From: Magnaporthiopsis rhizophila
Lineage: Eukaryota; Ascomycota; Sordariomycetes; Magnaporthales; Magnaporthaceae
Assembly: GCA_003049465.1 (NCBI GenBank)
Contig: PYSS01000048.1
Coordinates: 124,001 to 188,000, forward strand
DNA length: 64,000 nt
Direction: 5' to 3'
Below the pieces are notes generated by a model. It was given only the letters and a program-made list of their open reading frames with translations. It searched no databases and was not told the DNA's origin. Within the stretch, counting starts at the first letter, position 1; every line of letters starts with the position of its first letter. Shown here piece by piece: positions 9,363 to 19,465 of this stretch. A program made the translations under genes and the position numbers.

Positions 9363-11272
9363 CTATGGGCGATCGCTATGAGAAACGACGGCTTCTATGC
9401 CCTCGGTATGAGCAACGACGGCCTCTGGGCCCTCACTTTCAGCAATGGCAGCCTCTGGGTCTTCGCTGTGAACAAAGAGGCCGGGAGTCCCGCCGCCGCT
9501 GCCGAGCTCTTCCAAGGCGATGGAGGCGCGGTTCGCGGTATTAGTAGTGGTAGTGACTGTGGTGGTGTAGGCGGAGCTGCCAAACGTCGACAGCTGCTTG
9601 CGTTTCTTGTACTTGTTCTCGTAGGACTCGTCGGCGTTCTCGTCGAGCCTCTGGGATCGCCGCCTCTGCTTTCGTCGATACCCCGGCCACAATGCTGCTA
9701 TCTTGCGCCACATTTTCCCGAGACCACGTCGAAAGGAGTCGGGCATCATGCGCAGGAAAAACCACCGCAGGGAGGGGATACATGCGCAGATGATGGCCGT
9801 GGCCATTTCGGCCGTGGACCACTTGGCAATCTCGACATAGTTGGATATCATCTCTTCGTGCTGCATCTCGCGTACTAGGACGTAGAGGCGGATGAGGCTG
9901 ACGATGGTGACACTTGGGACTCTGTCAGCAACGTTGAAATTCCAGTTCGAGAGGCTGGCACAAGGAGAGCCCTTCCGCTTACATGATTCCAAGGGAAAAC
10001 ATGCTTGTTATGCCGACCTTGGTCCATATCGACATCCTAAGTGTCGAGATCAATGGAATAGGAAGATAGAGGAACCAAAAGTCCAAAATGACTGTTACTA
10101 TGATGTGGATCAAGGGTGCGATCCGCTTGTTGTAAAAGCAGTATCCCGTATGCATGCCGTCCCACCCGGTCCAATACTAAGGGGTAGGAAAGACGATGAT
10201 CAGCAAGCGAACGAGCCTCGACGATCGGCCGGGATTTTAAAGGTATGGGACTTTGGGAAATTGTTCTACTGACGTAGCTGAGGGGTTGACATTGCACCAA
10301 GGCCATGCAGATCAGAGCGATGGCCGAGACCACGTTGACCGCATGGGTCCACACAAGCACCGTTTTGAAGCGCCATTCGGGGCCGATCCGAGGCACCAGG
10401 GGCCATGTCAGGTCGTCGAGGCCGTGGGAGAGGAAGATGCGCGCAAAGAAGAAGAGGAACGAGGCCTTGATGGCGGCGGCCGCTGCGAACATGAAGGTAC
10501 TGCCGATCAAGAAGCCACGGACCTGCGTGTCGACGTCTTTGGGATTAGAAGCCGAAGTGAGGCCCCTGCCGAAGCTGTGACGTATCGAGTCCTCGGTGAC
10601 GGCAAAGGTGGCCAGCGACAGGAGGAAGGAGAGCACCACGCACGCGTCGTCCCATCCCAAGTTGGTCCGGCCGCCGGCGCTCCGGTCAAGCCCGGGAATC
10701 ATCCGGGAGGCGATACGGACGGCAACCACCAGGCCCGCCAGCCCTGCCGAAACCCAAATCTGAATCCTGAGGTTGACGCCGTCGTCCAGGGGTACAACGC
10801 CGCAGGTCTTATCTATCAGTTTCTGCCCGACTACACATTTATTGTTAGCAATCAAGGACCAGTGGGAGTCCGAGAGACAGGAGGGACTGATGGCTAGTGC
10901 CACGCGCATACGGATAAGGTCCCATCCCTTGCAGCTATCGAAGTAGCAGGCCATGGCGGCATCGCTGGTGGGTCGACAAGCGCACTTGAGGTTCGTCAAG
11001 GGACAATCGGGGTCCGCATGCTTCATAGCACACGTGAGCTGGGGTGTCGTTCATGGCGAGGGCCGCCATGGTCAGTCTTTTTCTCTGGATGCGCGGGTAG
11101 GAACTGGTGCCTGCAAAAAAAAAAAAAAAAAAAGGCGGGATTCCCTTACAACACACTTGGGCAGCTCTGATACGAGCTTGCTCAGCACCTCAACATCAGA
11201 CGTGGCGCTGGACTGGCAGAGCGAGAGACCGCACAGCAGCAGCAGAGCCGCGAGAAAGCTTGCGATTCTCAT
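9363..11272 (-). CDS. CFEM-domain seven-transmembrane (Pth11-like) receptor
   Basis: Five exons are inferred: 11272-11150, 11038-10912, 10830-10274, 10176-9983 and 9921-9363, giving 519 aa. Residues 1-19 are a signal peptide. The CFEM domain follows, with eight cysteines only when exons 1-3 are joined as given (PKC, LTC, DC, KC, AC, AC, SC, TCGV). The membrane part then runs from IQIWVSAGLAGLVV to about residue 390, with the Pth11-type GWDD and GWDGMHTGYCFYNK signatures. The cytosolic tail ends in three near-copies of a 10-residue unit of the form HSEDPEAAIA. CFEM-Pth11 proteins are fungal surface receptors that sense host or surface cues; the ligand is unknown here. Introns 1-3 were placed by keeping the CFEM and GPCR motifs in frame. 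Intron 2 (81 nt, divisible by three and open) could be retained. Intron 1 holds a T19 tract. Confidence 0.85.
9368..9470 (-). repeat. 30-nt tandem repeat in the receptor tail
   Basis: About three tandem 30-nt units encode the 10-residue repeat HSEDPEAAIA / ESEGPEAVVA / HTEGIEAVVS at the extreme C-terminus of the CFEM receptor. Units differ by several substitutions. Confidence 0.7.
11115..11133 (-). repeat. T19 tract within receptor intron 1
   Basis: Nineteen A on the plus strand are a T run on the receptor sense strand, directly before a GCAG that could act as a decoy acceptor. Splicing at that GCAG would introduce a stop within 13 codons, so the acceptor at 11039-11040 is preferred. Confidence 0.6.
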
Positions 11273-12522
11273 GGCGTCGACAACGGGCCCCCTCGGAGGC
11301 GTCCTCGGGAGCGAAGGGTGGCGGAGGTGCGTGCTATGTCAGCACGGAGGACGGACGCTTGGCAGGTCGGGCATTTATCTACACGTGGGCGCGTCCGTTC
11401 GCGCCCATTTTAATCCTTCCAAGATCTCATCGCCTTAACCTACCTCGGTAGTCACACCAATTTGGATAGCGTCTCCCCATAGATCGGGGGGCTGGCAAAG
11501 CCACTACCAATGCTCATTCCACAACAATGCTCGTTTGTGATAGGCAAAACCCTGTTGCCCCTCGCTTCGTAGCTCACCGTCTCACTTCGGCAAACTAGTC
11601 TGGCTCCTCAGCCGCAGCTACCGCCGCAGCATCTCCGGAGGGCCACGGTTTAGCCGGCATGGACCCCGGCCATTGTGTCCAAACGTCATGTTAGTGCAAG
11701 CTTGTATGCGGGAGGCATGGCATCGCATGCACGCCAATGCTTCCTGACCCCGACACCCGGGTGAGCTGTCATATTCGCTGGTCGCCCTTGTCACTTGCAA
11801 ATTGATCAAATCGTCAGACGCTTTGACCATGGGTTCGCGTTCTCCTTGTTTTTTAGATCGCATAGTGCTCGCTCCGTGCAGCTCGCCTGAAAATTTGTGG
11901 CAAGGGGGTTGGTCCCCAGCTTGGCGGGCCGTCGTCGCACTGGCAGTTGGGACCTAACTCATATCTACATTCCTGTTTATAAATACATAGGGCGTACCTG
12001 TGCAAATCCGTGCCCATCCAGGATCCCCCGCAAGCGACAGCGAGGCAGGCCGATCTTGCCTTCTCTCGGCGGGCTCGGACCCGTCCCGTCCCCACCCGGT
12101 GGGTACGTCAGACCGTCCCATTCCGCTGGGTGGGCACAAGCGCACAGACTCAAAATCATGGAAGCCAAATCCAGCCACGGCTGGTCAGGGCGGCGTTGAA
12201 GCGGAAAATTAGATAGCGCGCCACCCACACGCCAAAATCGGTAAAATCCCGTCGATTGATGCGTTGTCCAGCCCGGGTTCAAGTTCGACACTAGTGCACG
12301 TGCACGTGCCTCAGCCACCCTCATAAGCATCTGAGTAATCGCGGCTGTCAATGGGGTTGCGAGGTCCCTGGAATTGTGGGGCTACTCGGAGCTGTAGCCC
12401 AGCAGGGCAAAGCACGGAAGCTTCAACTCTCACTCGTGCCTTGCCGCCCATTCTTGCTGGCGTCGGAGCCCACGTCTGCATGCCTCGCCGTAGCTTAACG
12501 TCTAGGTAGCCTCTCGGGAATA
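11273..12522. other. Divergent promoter region, receptor/bre2
   Basis: This 1.25-kb region lies between the divergent start codons of the CFEM receptor and bre2. A short palindromic run, GTGCACGTGCACGTGC near 12293-12308, contains two overlapping CACGTG E-boxes. No convincing gene was found. Confidence 0.5.
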
Positions 12523-14453
12523 ATGACGGCGAATAGCGAGACGCTAAACAGAGAGGCGCCCGCCTCCGCGTCAGCACCAGCCATGGCCGCCGCCGCGGCA
12601 GGGTCGCCTACTGCCCGGGCCGGCACACCCCCCGCGTCTTCGATCCCGCAAAAGCGCGCCCTGGTCGAGGACGACCACGCCCCGGCCGTACGGTCGCCGC
12701 TGAACCCAGATGCTGCCCGGACCCAGGTTACCGCGACGCGGGCGCAGTCGCAAACCCGCGACGAGACGCCCGTGCTGGCCCGCGAGAAGCGCACGAAGAA
12801 AGAGTCGCTCAAGAAGCGTGAGGCCAAGGCCAGCGCCGCTGGCGGCTCCTCGGGCGGCGACAGCGCCAGGGCCACGCCCGACTCCAAACTGAAGGATCAA
12901 CAGCCCGACCAGCCCAAAGCCTCGCCGATCCGATACAAGCCCAACGGGCCGCTAAAGCACTCCGACTTTGAGCCCACCCGCGATCCCGTCCTCATCAGCC
13001 ACCACAAGATCCCCGGGCTCGACGGGGAGGAGATCGAGTTCTTTGACACCTCTGAGCAGTGGGCCGCCCTCTCGACATGGAACTTGCAGATACTTTGCCG
13101 GCTGTTTCCGGAGTCGCTGACCCCAAGAGCCGTTGCGCTTCTCTTCGAAATAGGGCCCTGAATAGGAAAAACTACGTCTACAACTACTGCATCGCCGACC
13201 CTCGCTTCCCCTCGTCACTCTACTACCGCCATACCGAGCCACCGCCGTACACGGCACATCTGTCTCTCGAGGATGCGCCGCAGGGTGTCTTCTTCGACCG
13301 CGAGGCCGTGCATGTAACAGGCGAGCTCGGCTTCCGCATGGCGCGCGCCAACGTTGCCGTGCGCGAGGGCCGCTGGTACTGGGAGTGCAAGGTCGTCCGC
13401 GGCGTCCTTCCGCAACCGCCAGGCGGTGCCCAAGCCACCAATGGAGACCCCAAGGCGGCTGCCACCGCCCCGCCGTCTCGCGGCCACGTGCGCATGGGCT
13501 GGGCGCGGAGGGAGGCGTCGCGCGATGCCCCCGTCGGCCTCGACGCCTACAGCTACGGCCTCCGCGACGTCGGGGGCCAAAAGGTGCACATGTCGCGGCC
13601 GCGCGACTTCTTCCCGGCCGGCGAGGATGTGCGCGAGGGCGACGTCATAGGTCTCGAGATCTCGCTGCCGTCTGAGCAGCTGCACCGAAAGGTGGTGCTG
13701 GGCCACTACAACCCCGTCGTCGATGTCGACCACCACCTGGTCGGAGGCGACCGGAGCGGCGGCGGCGTCGGCGGCGACGAGGCCACGGCAGGCGCCAACA
13801 TTGTGCGCGACCGCGTGCCCTTCCGCGGCAAGACGCACATGATCTATTTTGAAAAGTTCGACTACCACCCAACCAAGGAGCTCGAGGACCTGATGAACCC
13901 ATCGCCCATGGCCGCCGCCGCGGCGCACAGCAGCCACCTATCCGAGAAGCCGAACCCGAACCACCCCGTCACCTGCCTGCGCACCCTCCCGGGCTCCTAC
14001 ATCAAGATATATAAGAACGGCGTGCTCATGGGCACCGCCTTTGAGGACCTGCTGAGCTTCCTGCCGCCGGCCTCGACGCCAAACTCGAAGCTCCAGGAGG
14101 GCGCGCGCGAGGGCTTTGACGACGGCACCCTGGGCTACTACCCGGCCGTCAGCGTCTTCCGGGGCGGCGCCGCCGAGGTCAACTTTGGCCCGGACTTTTG
14201 GTATCCGCCACCGGGGTATCAAGCGGCGGTGGCCCCGGCCGACGGCGACGTGGACATGGCCGATGCCGATCAGGAAACCCCCACCCCGTCGGTGAGACTA
14301 CGCCCCGTGGCGGAGCGTTTCGATGAGCAGATCGTTGAGGATGTGCTCTGTGACATTGTCGACGAGGTCGACTTTTGGATGCAGGACGGAGGCAAGGTCG
14401 TGGATAAAACCGTGCCGGATGTCGAGGGGCGCGAGGCCATGCAGGAGGACTGA
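12523..14453 (+). CDS. bre2: COMPASS complex subunit Bre2/Ash2 (SPRY domain)
   Basis: Two exons, 12523-13058 and 13154-14453, join through a split CAG codon (SEQ|ALNRKNYVYNY) to give 611 aa. The N-terminal third is low complexity (Ala, Thr, basic). The conserved part starts at KHSDFEPTRDPVL, continues with NYVYNYCIADPRFPSSLYYR, and then the SPRY/B30.2 domain: FDREAVHVTGELGFRMARANVAVREGRWYWECKV, HVRMGWARREA, DAYSYGLRD, and the late YIKIYKNGVLMGTAF and YYPAVSVFRGGAAEVNFGP blocks. A poorly conserved insertion (about 130 residues, Gly-rich) splits the SPRY region. Bre2/Ash2 is a nuclear subunit of the Set1/COMPASS H3K4 methyltransferase and pairs with Sdc1/Dpy30 through its C-terminal helix; the acidic C-terminus EQIVEDVLCDIVDEVDFWM is the likely contact. 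The assignment is strong. Confidence 0.93.
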
Positions 14454-14792
14454 GGTCGGTTATTTTTTCCAAGTAGCTGCGCGGTGACATGCCATGGTGA
14501 AGGAGGACTAGGAAAGAAGAATACCCCACACCAGCGAGATCGAGGATATCCCGGTTTCTCTTTTGCGCTCAGATAGCGGTCGTGAATATAGCCCAAGTTA
14601 AATCAATAGAAACAGCCATCAACTCCATGCTGCGCGTATGGTATTTATCGTATCCTCATCGAGGCGGGCGCACCGCCATTGTATATGAAGCAAGAATATT
14701 ACATTCCCCCGTCGGGCGTGACGACCCATCCCGATTCATATCCAAGCAAAACAAAACGAAGGAGGATTCTCCCTATGTCGCCAGACTGACTA
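14454..14792. other. Convergent 3' flank
   Basis: A 339-nt gap between the stop codons of bre2 and the convergent orphan gene. AT-richer sequence only; no feature seen. Confidence 0.5.
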
Positions 14793-15050
14793 CTACTTCG
14801 GTGTCCTCTTTGCAGTGACAGCCCCGGACGTAGTGGACGAGCCGCTGGCCTCGGCAGGAGGCGCCGGCAGCAGCGGGTCGTCGGGGAGCTCCTCGATCCT
14901 GTCGCCGGCCTCGGTGGCGCGCTCGGCCTCGAGCCTGACCTCGCGGCCGCGCTTGTGGCAGTACCAGAGGACGAAGAGGAGGACTATCACACGGAAGAAA
15001 AATTAGTTTCTTTTCTTTTTTTTTTTCTTGGTGTGACCGAGGAACTCGGG

Positions 15051-15082
<32 letters not shown>

Positions 15083-16178
15083 CCAACTTACGAAATATGG
15101 CAAGGCTCCACATAACATTGGTCCCGATAAACGCGGGCCAGCGCAGCTTGAGCGCGTTCATGATGGCCTTGAGCATGCCGACGATGGCGCTCGGCTTGGT
15201 GACGAGCTCCTGCAGGTTGGACGGCATCAGCAGGCGCATGGCCGTGTCCTTGAGCCCGCCCTTTGAGTCGTCGTCGTGCTTCAGGCCCTGGGACTCGGCG
15301 GCCGCGCGCATCAGCTCGGGCGCCATGTTGGCCGTGACCTTGTCCGGCAGCGTCTCGACCAGCTTGCGCAGCGACGACGGCAGGCGGTCAAAGTTTTTCG
15401 CCAGGTGGCCGTCCGGGTCCTCGACCAGCAGCTTGAGGTCGTTGGCGGCCGTCGGCACGCCGTTGACCAGGTCCTTGAGCACGAGCGTGAACCTGCCGAC
15501 CAGCTCGGCGCTCTGCGGGGACAGCGAGAAGGCGCGGTTGTTCTGGGCCGACAGGTTCAGGTCGTTGAGCACTCGCGTCAGGTCGTCCCTTTCGCGCTCC
15601 GCGTCGGCGTCGGGCACGCCCAGCCGCTCCTTGGCGCCGGTCGGATGCACGTCCGGCTGCTGCTGCTGCTGATGATGCTTTTTGCTGGGCTGCCGCCGGA
15701 CCAGCACCGAGATGCGCCGCCCGATGCGGTCCGTGAACTTGCCGCCGGTTTCGCCGTCCTCGGGCTTTTCCACCAGCGCCATCTCGCCGCCGGCTTTGCC
15801 CTTGCCCTTGCCCTTGACCACGAACGAGTCGGCGTCGCTGTCCCAGCCGATCTCGGGCGTCTTTATGCGCGGCGGGAGCGGCGGCCGGGGACCCTCATCA
15901 TCGTCGTAGCCGCCATCGTTGTGCCGCCGGCCAGATGCGGGGTGCGACCCGGACGTCAACAGCCTCAGGAAGTGCTCGTCTTCCTCCTTCAGCAACGGCT
16001 CGACTGTGTGCGCGTCTGATGGGCCAGGCTCGGCGACGCGCGGCACGCCGCCGGGGCTGGCGGGGATGCTGGAAGGAGAAGCGGCCGCGCCATCCTTGGC
16101 GAGTCGTTCTGCCGTCTCCTGCTCCTTCTTTTTTGCCTGGTGCTTCTTGACCTTTTTGTATGCAAAGTATTCGAGCAT
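14793..16178 (-). CDS. Orphan tail-anchored protein, function unknown
   Basis: Two exons, 16178-15092 and 14983-14793 (phase 1 join), give 425 aa. I do not recognise a named domain. The N-terminus is Lys-rich (YFAYKKVKKHQAKKKEQE), followed by a disordered acidic/Pro-rich stretch and a short HHQQQQQ tract. Residues about 200-350 look like a folded, mainly helical domain (LTRVLNDLNLSAQNN .. LVGRFTLVLKDLVNGVPTAANDL .. LPSSLRKLVETLPDKV). A single hydrophobic segment, completed only by splicing (MWSLAIF|LLLFVLWYC), lies near 355-375, followed by a short charged tail ending in KRTPK. This suggests a membrane protein anchored near its C-terminus with a large cytosolic domain. The 108-nt intron contains an unbroken T31 run next to the donor. 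The regular helical block suggests a conserved fungal family, but that is inference. Confidence 0.75.
15051..15081 (-). repeat. T31 mononucleotide tract in intron
   Basis: Thirty-one uninterrupted A on the plus strand (T on the sense strand of the orphan gene) begin about 10 nt after the 5' splice site. It lies near the donor, not the acceptor, so it is not an ordinary polypyrimidine tract. Confidence 0.8.
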
Positions 16179-17010
16179 TGTGGCCGTTTGTGGTCGCGCG
16201 GTTCAGGGGTATGGCTGGAACGACAAAAAATTGGTTTCTTTTGGAAGAGGCTTGCGCTGATTATGGTACGATTATTATTATTGTGACCGTCCAGACAGCA
16301 GACACTTAAAAGCCCTACGATTGCCAGAGCTCAACTGAGGCAGCCAAGTAGATGAATTCAATTCTCCCAAGTTGAAAATGGCCGTCCAAAGTAAACGGGG
16401 CTACCAGCCGCAGTGGCGTTCGTAACGCGTGGGCAGGTCATGCCCGACTCGTGGTCACACTTCCTTGATTTGCTGGAGGCAGTCCAGCTTGGTGGGTGGC
16501 GGCAGGTGACGAGTGCACGCACCCCCAATTATGCGCCGACGGGCCCAGCCACTTGTGACATCATATGATCGTCACAAGGGTCCCAGCCGGCTGGATTCTA
16601 TGCACGCCAAGCTGCCGCTGGACGGGAAATTGTGGGGTGGGGAGTACCAGGCTGAGTTTTGTTCATCCAGCTGGGGCAGCTGCCAGAGCCAGGTGAAGAT
16701 TGACGCCAGACAGCATCATTCTTTGTGACGGACCGTCGTCAGTAAATACAAACCGAAAGGACTATTTGGTGATAGCGACATCTAGGTACCCAAATATCAG
16801 GTGTAGACCGAATGTACCCATGTCCATATACCTGCCGTCTGAAATGTCTCGGAGATCATCCTCTCTTTTACACATCGTCCCGTCGTAACAAGGATTCAGA
16901 CCATAAAACGTTTCATCAAACGAAACAAGCAGGCCAGCCTAAATAGACAAACGCCGGATCGCAAACTGATTGGTGTGCAGGCATATGATACGAAAGCGCG
17001 ACCCCCCGTT
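16179..17010. other. Intergenic, 5' of the orphan gene and 3' of nse1
   Basis: An 832-nt region with no credible gene. A TCTAGGTACC motif occurs at 16781-16790. The promoter of the orphan gene must lie within about the first 300 nt, but no TATA box is evident. Confidence 0.5.
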
Positions 17011-17537
17011 TCATTCATCACCACCATCTCCTTCAGCCTCCTCGACGATAGGCCTCACCACATTGCTCCTCCTCGCACCACCACCGCCCCTGCCGTTGCT
17101 ATGGCGGGAGGCCGCGGCCGCGGTGACGGCTCTCTCGCCGACAAAGTGCTCCCCGTCCCACGGCGTGCGGCATTTTGGGCAGGTGCGGTCTCTCCTGGAC
17201 CGCCAGAAGGCGTCCTCGCAGATGTTGTGCACGCGCACGTTGCACTCGAGGCGCGCGCACCGCTGGCCGACGGTGAGGACGTCCTTGCATGCCTCGCAGT
17301 ACTTGATGCGCTGCCACTCGTGGGCCTCGGCGTCCGGGTCGTTGTAGGACTCGTTCATCCACGCCCACAGCTCCATCAGCGCGCGCGGCGTCAGGCTGTA
17401 GAAGCCCGCCCGGCTCTTCTCCAGCCAGCCCTCGGCCACCAGCGACGCCAGCAGCGCCAGCACCTCGCTGTGTTTGAGGGCCTTGTCCGCAGCGGCAGTT
17501 TGGGATGTTGATGCCTCGCCGTTGTTGTTGTTGTTGC

Positions 17538-17576
<39 letters not shown>

Positions 17577-18060
17577 CGGTGCCGAGGCTGATGCGGCCGT
17601 TGCGCGGTGGCGACGGGCGCGACAGCTTCAGGGCCTGGTCCTCGGTCAGGCACATAAGCTCGAGGCGCGGCTTGTTGTACGTGTCGAAGATGGCGTCCAG
17701 CAGGCGCTTGACGAACGAGATCTCGTCGGCCGTGTGGGTGGTCGCCAGCTGGGTGCTCGGGTCGCTCGTGACGTTGACGAAGGCCCAGACGGGCTCCTTG
17801 GTCTTTTGGTGGAGGAGCTTGCGGATGTCGAAGTCGAGCGGTGACACGGCCTCGCGGGCCAGGCGCACAAACTTCTCCACGTCCTCGGCCAGCAGCTCCT
17901 CCGTGGCGATGGGGGCCGGGTTGTCGTGTGCCTGGTTACAGATGCTCGCCAGCACGGGCCGGGCTTCGTCGAGCGTCATGCTGCCCCGCGCCATCAGCGC
18001 CTGCAGGAAGGCGCGGTGCGCGTCTTGCCATCCGGGCGGCACTGGCGGGTCCCAAGACAT
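17011..18060 (-). CDS. nse1: SMC5-SMC6 complex subunit Nse1 (RING-like ubiquitin ligase)
   Basis: A single exon encodes 349 aa. The N-terminal half matches the Nse1 winged-helix region (HRAFLQALMARGSMTLDEARPVL, the LDFDIRK block, PVWAFVNVTSD and ISFVKRLLDAIF). A second winged-helix-like segment includes VLALLASLVAEGWLEKSRAGFYSL. The C-terminus holds the variant RING: CEAC at about 255, then CARLECNVRVHNICEDAFW and CPKCRTPW. Nse1 forms the Nse1-Nse3-Nse4 head of the SMC5/6 complex and gives it ubiquitin-ligase activity in DNA repair. An insertion of 12 Asn, one Ser and 5 Asn (positions 17521-17575, almost pure AAC codons) sits between the N-terminal domain and the second winged helix. It looks like a repeat-expanded linker. 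A basic, Gly/Arg-rich tail follows the RING. Confidence 0.93.
17521..17575 (-). repeat. AAC trinucleotide microsatellite (poly-Asn) in nse1
   Basis: About 18 consecutive AAC-type codons with one AGC interruption encode N12-S-N5. The near-pure codon use indicates recent expansion by slippage. Confidence 0.9.
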
Positions 18061-19465
18061 GTTTGTTACCAGTGTCGTCGGCCGCAGCCCCGACCAGGCG
18101 AGTGCGGGGAGCTATTGTGATGGGGTGGTGTATCTTTGACCGTGATCCCTGCCGAGCGTGGTGGTGCTCTCCGCGTCTCGGTGGATGAATTGAATTGATT
18201 GGATTTTGAGACGCGACCGTGCTTTGATGGAGCACCCCACGGCACAAGCACGGACGGCTCACTTCATTCCGTTCCCCTGGAGGGGCCGTACCCTCCAGCT
18301 GCCTGTGGTGTCATGCATGGACTCCACATATCATGTCACCTTATGTCCCTTTCGCTTATATTTCCATCAGGAACTGGAACAGAAAAACTGCCGCCCGAGA
18401 AACGACGGGATCGCCAGGAACTACATGGCGTTGTCTTCAGCCGCATTTCTCCGACAATCCCGGGTGATGCCAGGCACGCCCAACTGGCATATCCTCGTCC
18501 GATGTCGAGGACCCTGCTAGGATCTCGGGTCGTGAACGAGACGCGAGTCGCGTTCAGGAACAGCATTCTTCCAGTGATTTAGGATGGTTATTTGGTGGCT
18601 GCTCCTGCCTGGGCAACAAACCTTAGACCAATTTCATTTGCCACCACAAACCCGGGCTACCTTAAATAAGACTATATCCTCTACGTCCTAGCTGTCTGCG
18701 TGATCACCGACAACTTGGACAGTGCTGGGTCGGTGGCGGCAGCTCGGTGGTATGCCCCTTTTCTGTCATGGTTTCAGCTTGTGCTGTCGCCAAAAACCGG
18801 GCTGAGCCGGGCCTCGTTAGGGTGCAGTCTAGTTGGACGACCCGGCGACTCCCCACCGGCAGTCTCCATGTGCGGGATGCCACGACGCCCACCGGAATTC
18901 TCGCTTTCGCTTTCGCCGACACCACTGTTGCGCTAGGTAGGGACCGGTATGGCAGTTGCCGAAGACCAATCCTGCTTATGTCTCCTCGTGGAGAATGCAG
19001 TTTCCATTGTCGCTTATGGTTCGCCATGCTCGCCCATTTGATCGCTTGTCAAGTGGTTATTGGGGGCTCATGCTAGTGTTATTTGGTCGAGTTTGGCTGC
19101 GCGGGGTTACTTAGCATTGAGCCGGGTGACGCCACGAAATCGAGGATGCGTTCTTCCATAGGTTTGTTTGTATGAACCCTGCCGCCACGGGAGGGGAAGT
19201 CTCTCCCCGAGCGGGCGGGCTATTTCGCACCCCTACCTATGTAAATATGCCCGCCTCCCCTGCATCATTTTCCCATACCAAAACTAGGCTGATCTTTACC
19301 ATATCTCCGGGGTAGTCCCACCTGGCGTACACTCCCAACTCTCGAGCACGTTTTTCTCCGGTTCTCGACGACGGCGCCCTCCCCTTCCATCATCACCACC
19401 AATCATTTTCAGGCTCTGGAGGTAGGTGATGATATGTCACTCGACTTGACGTGCAAGGGGCGCAG
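18061..19465. other. Divergent intergenic region, nse1/7TM gene
   Basis: A 1.4-kb region between divergent start codons. Short open frames occur on both strands but none has codon bias, splice-extended length or family motifs. No RNA gene was recognised. Confidence 0.5.

Noticed and set aside
11072..11146. Read-through of receptor exon 1 into the T19 tract (Phe-rich end)
   Set aside because: Would cut off the CFEM domain; splicing at 11149/11039 restores eight cysteines and the receptor frame.
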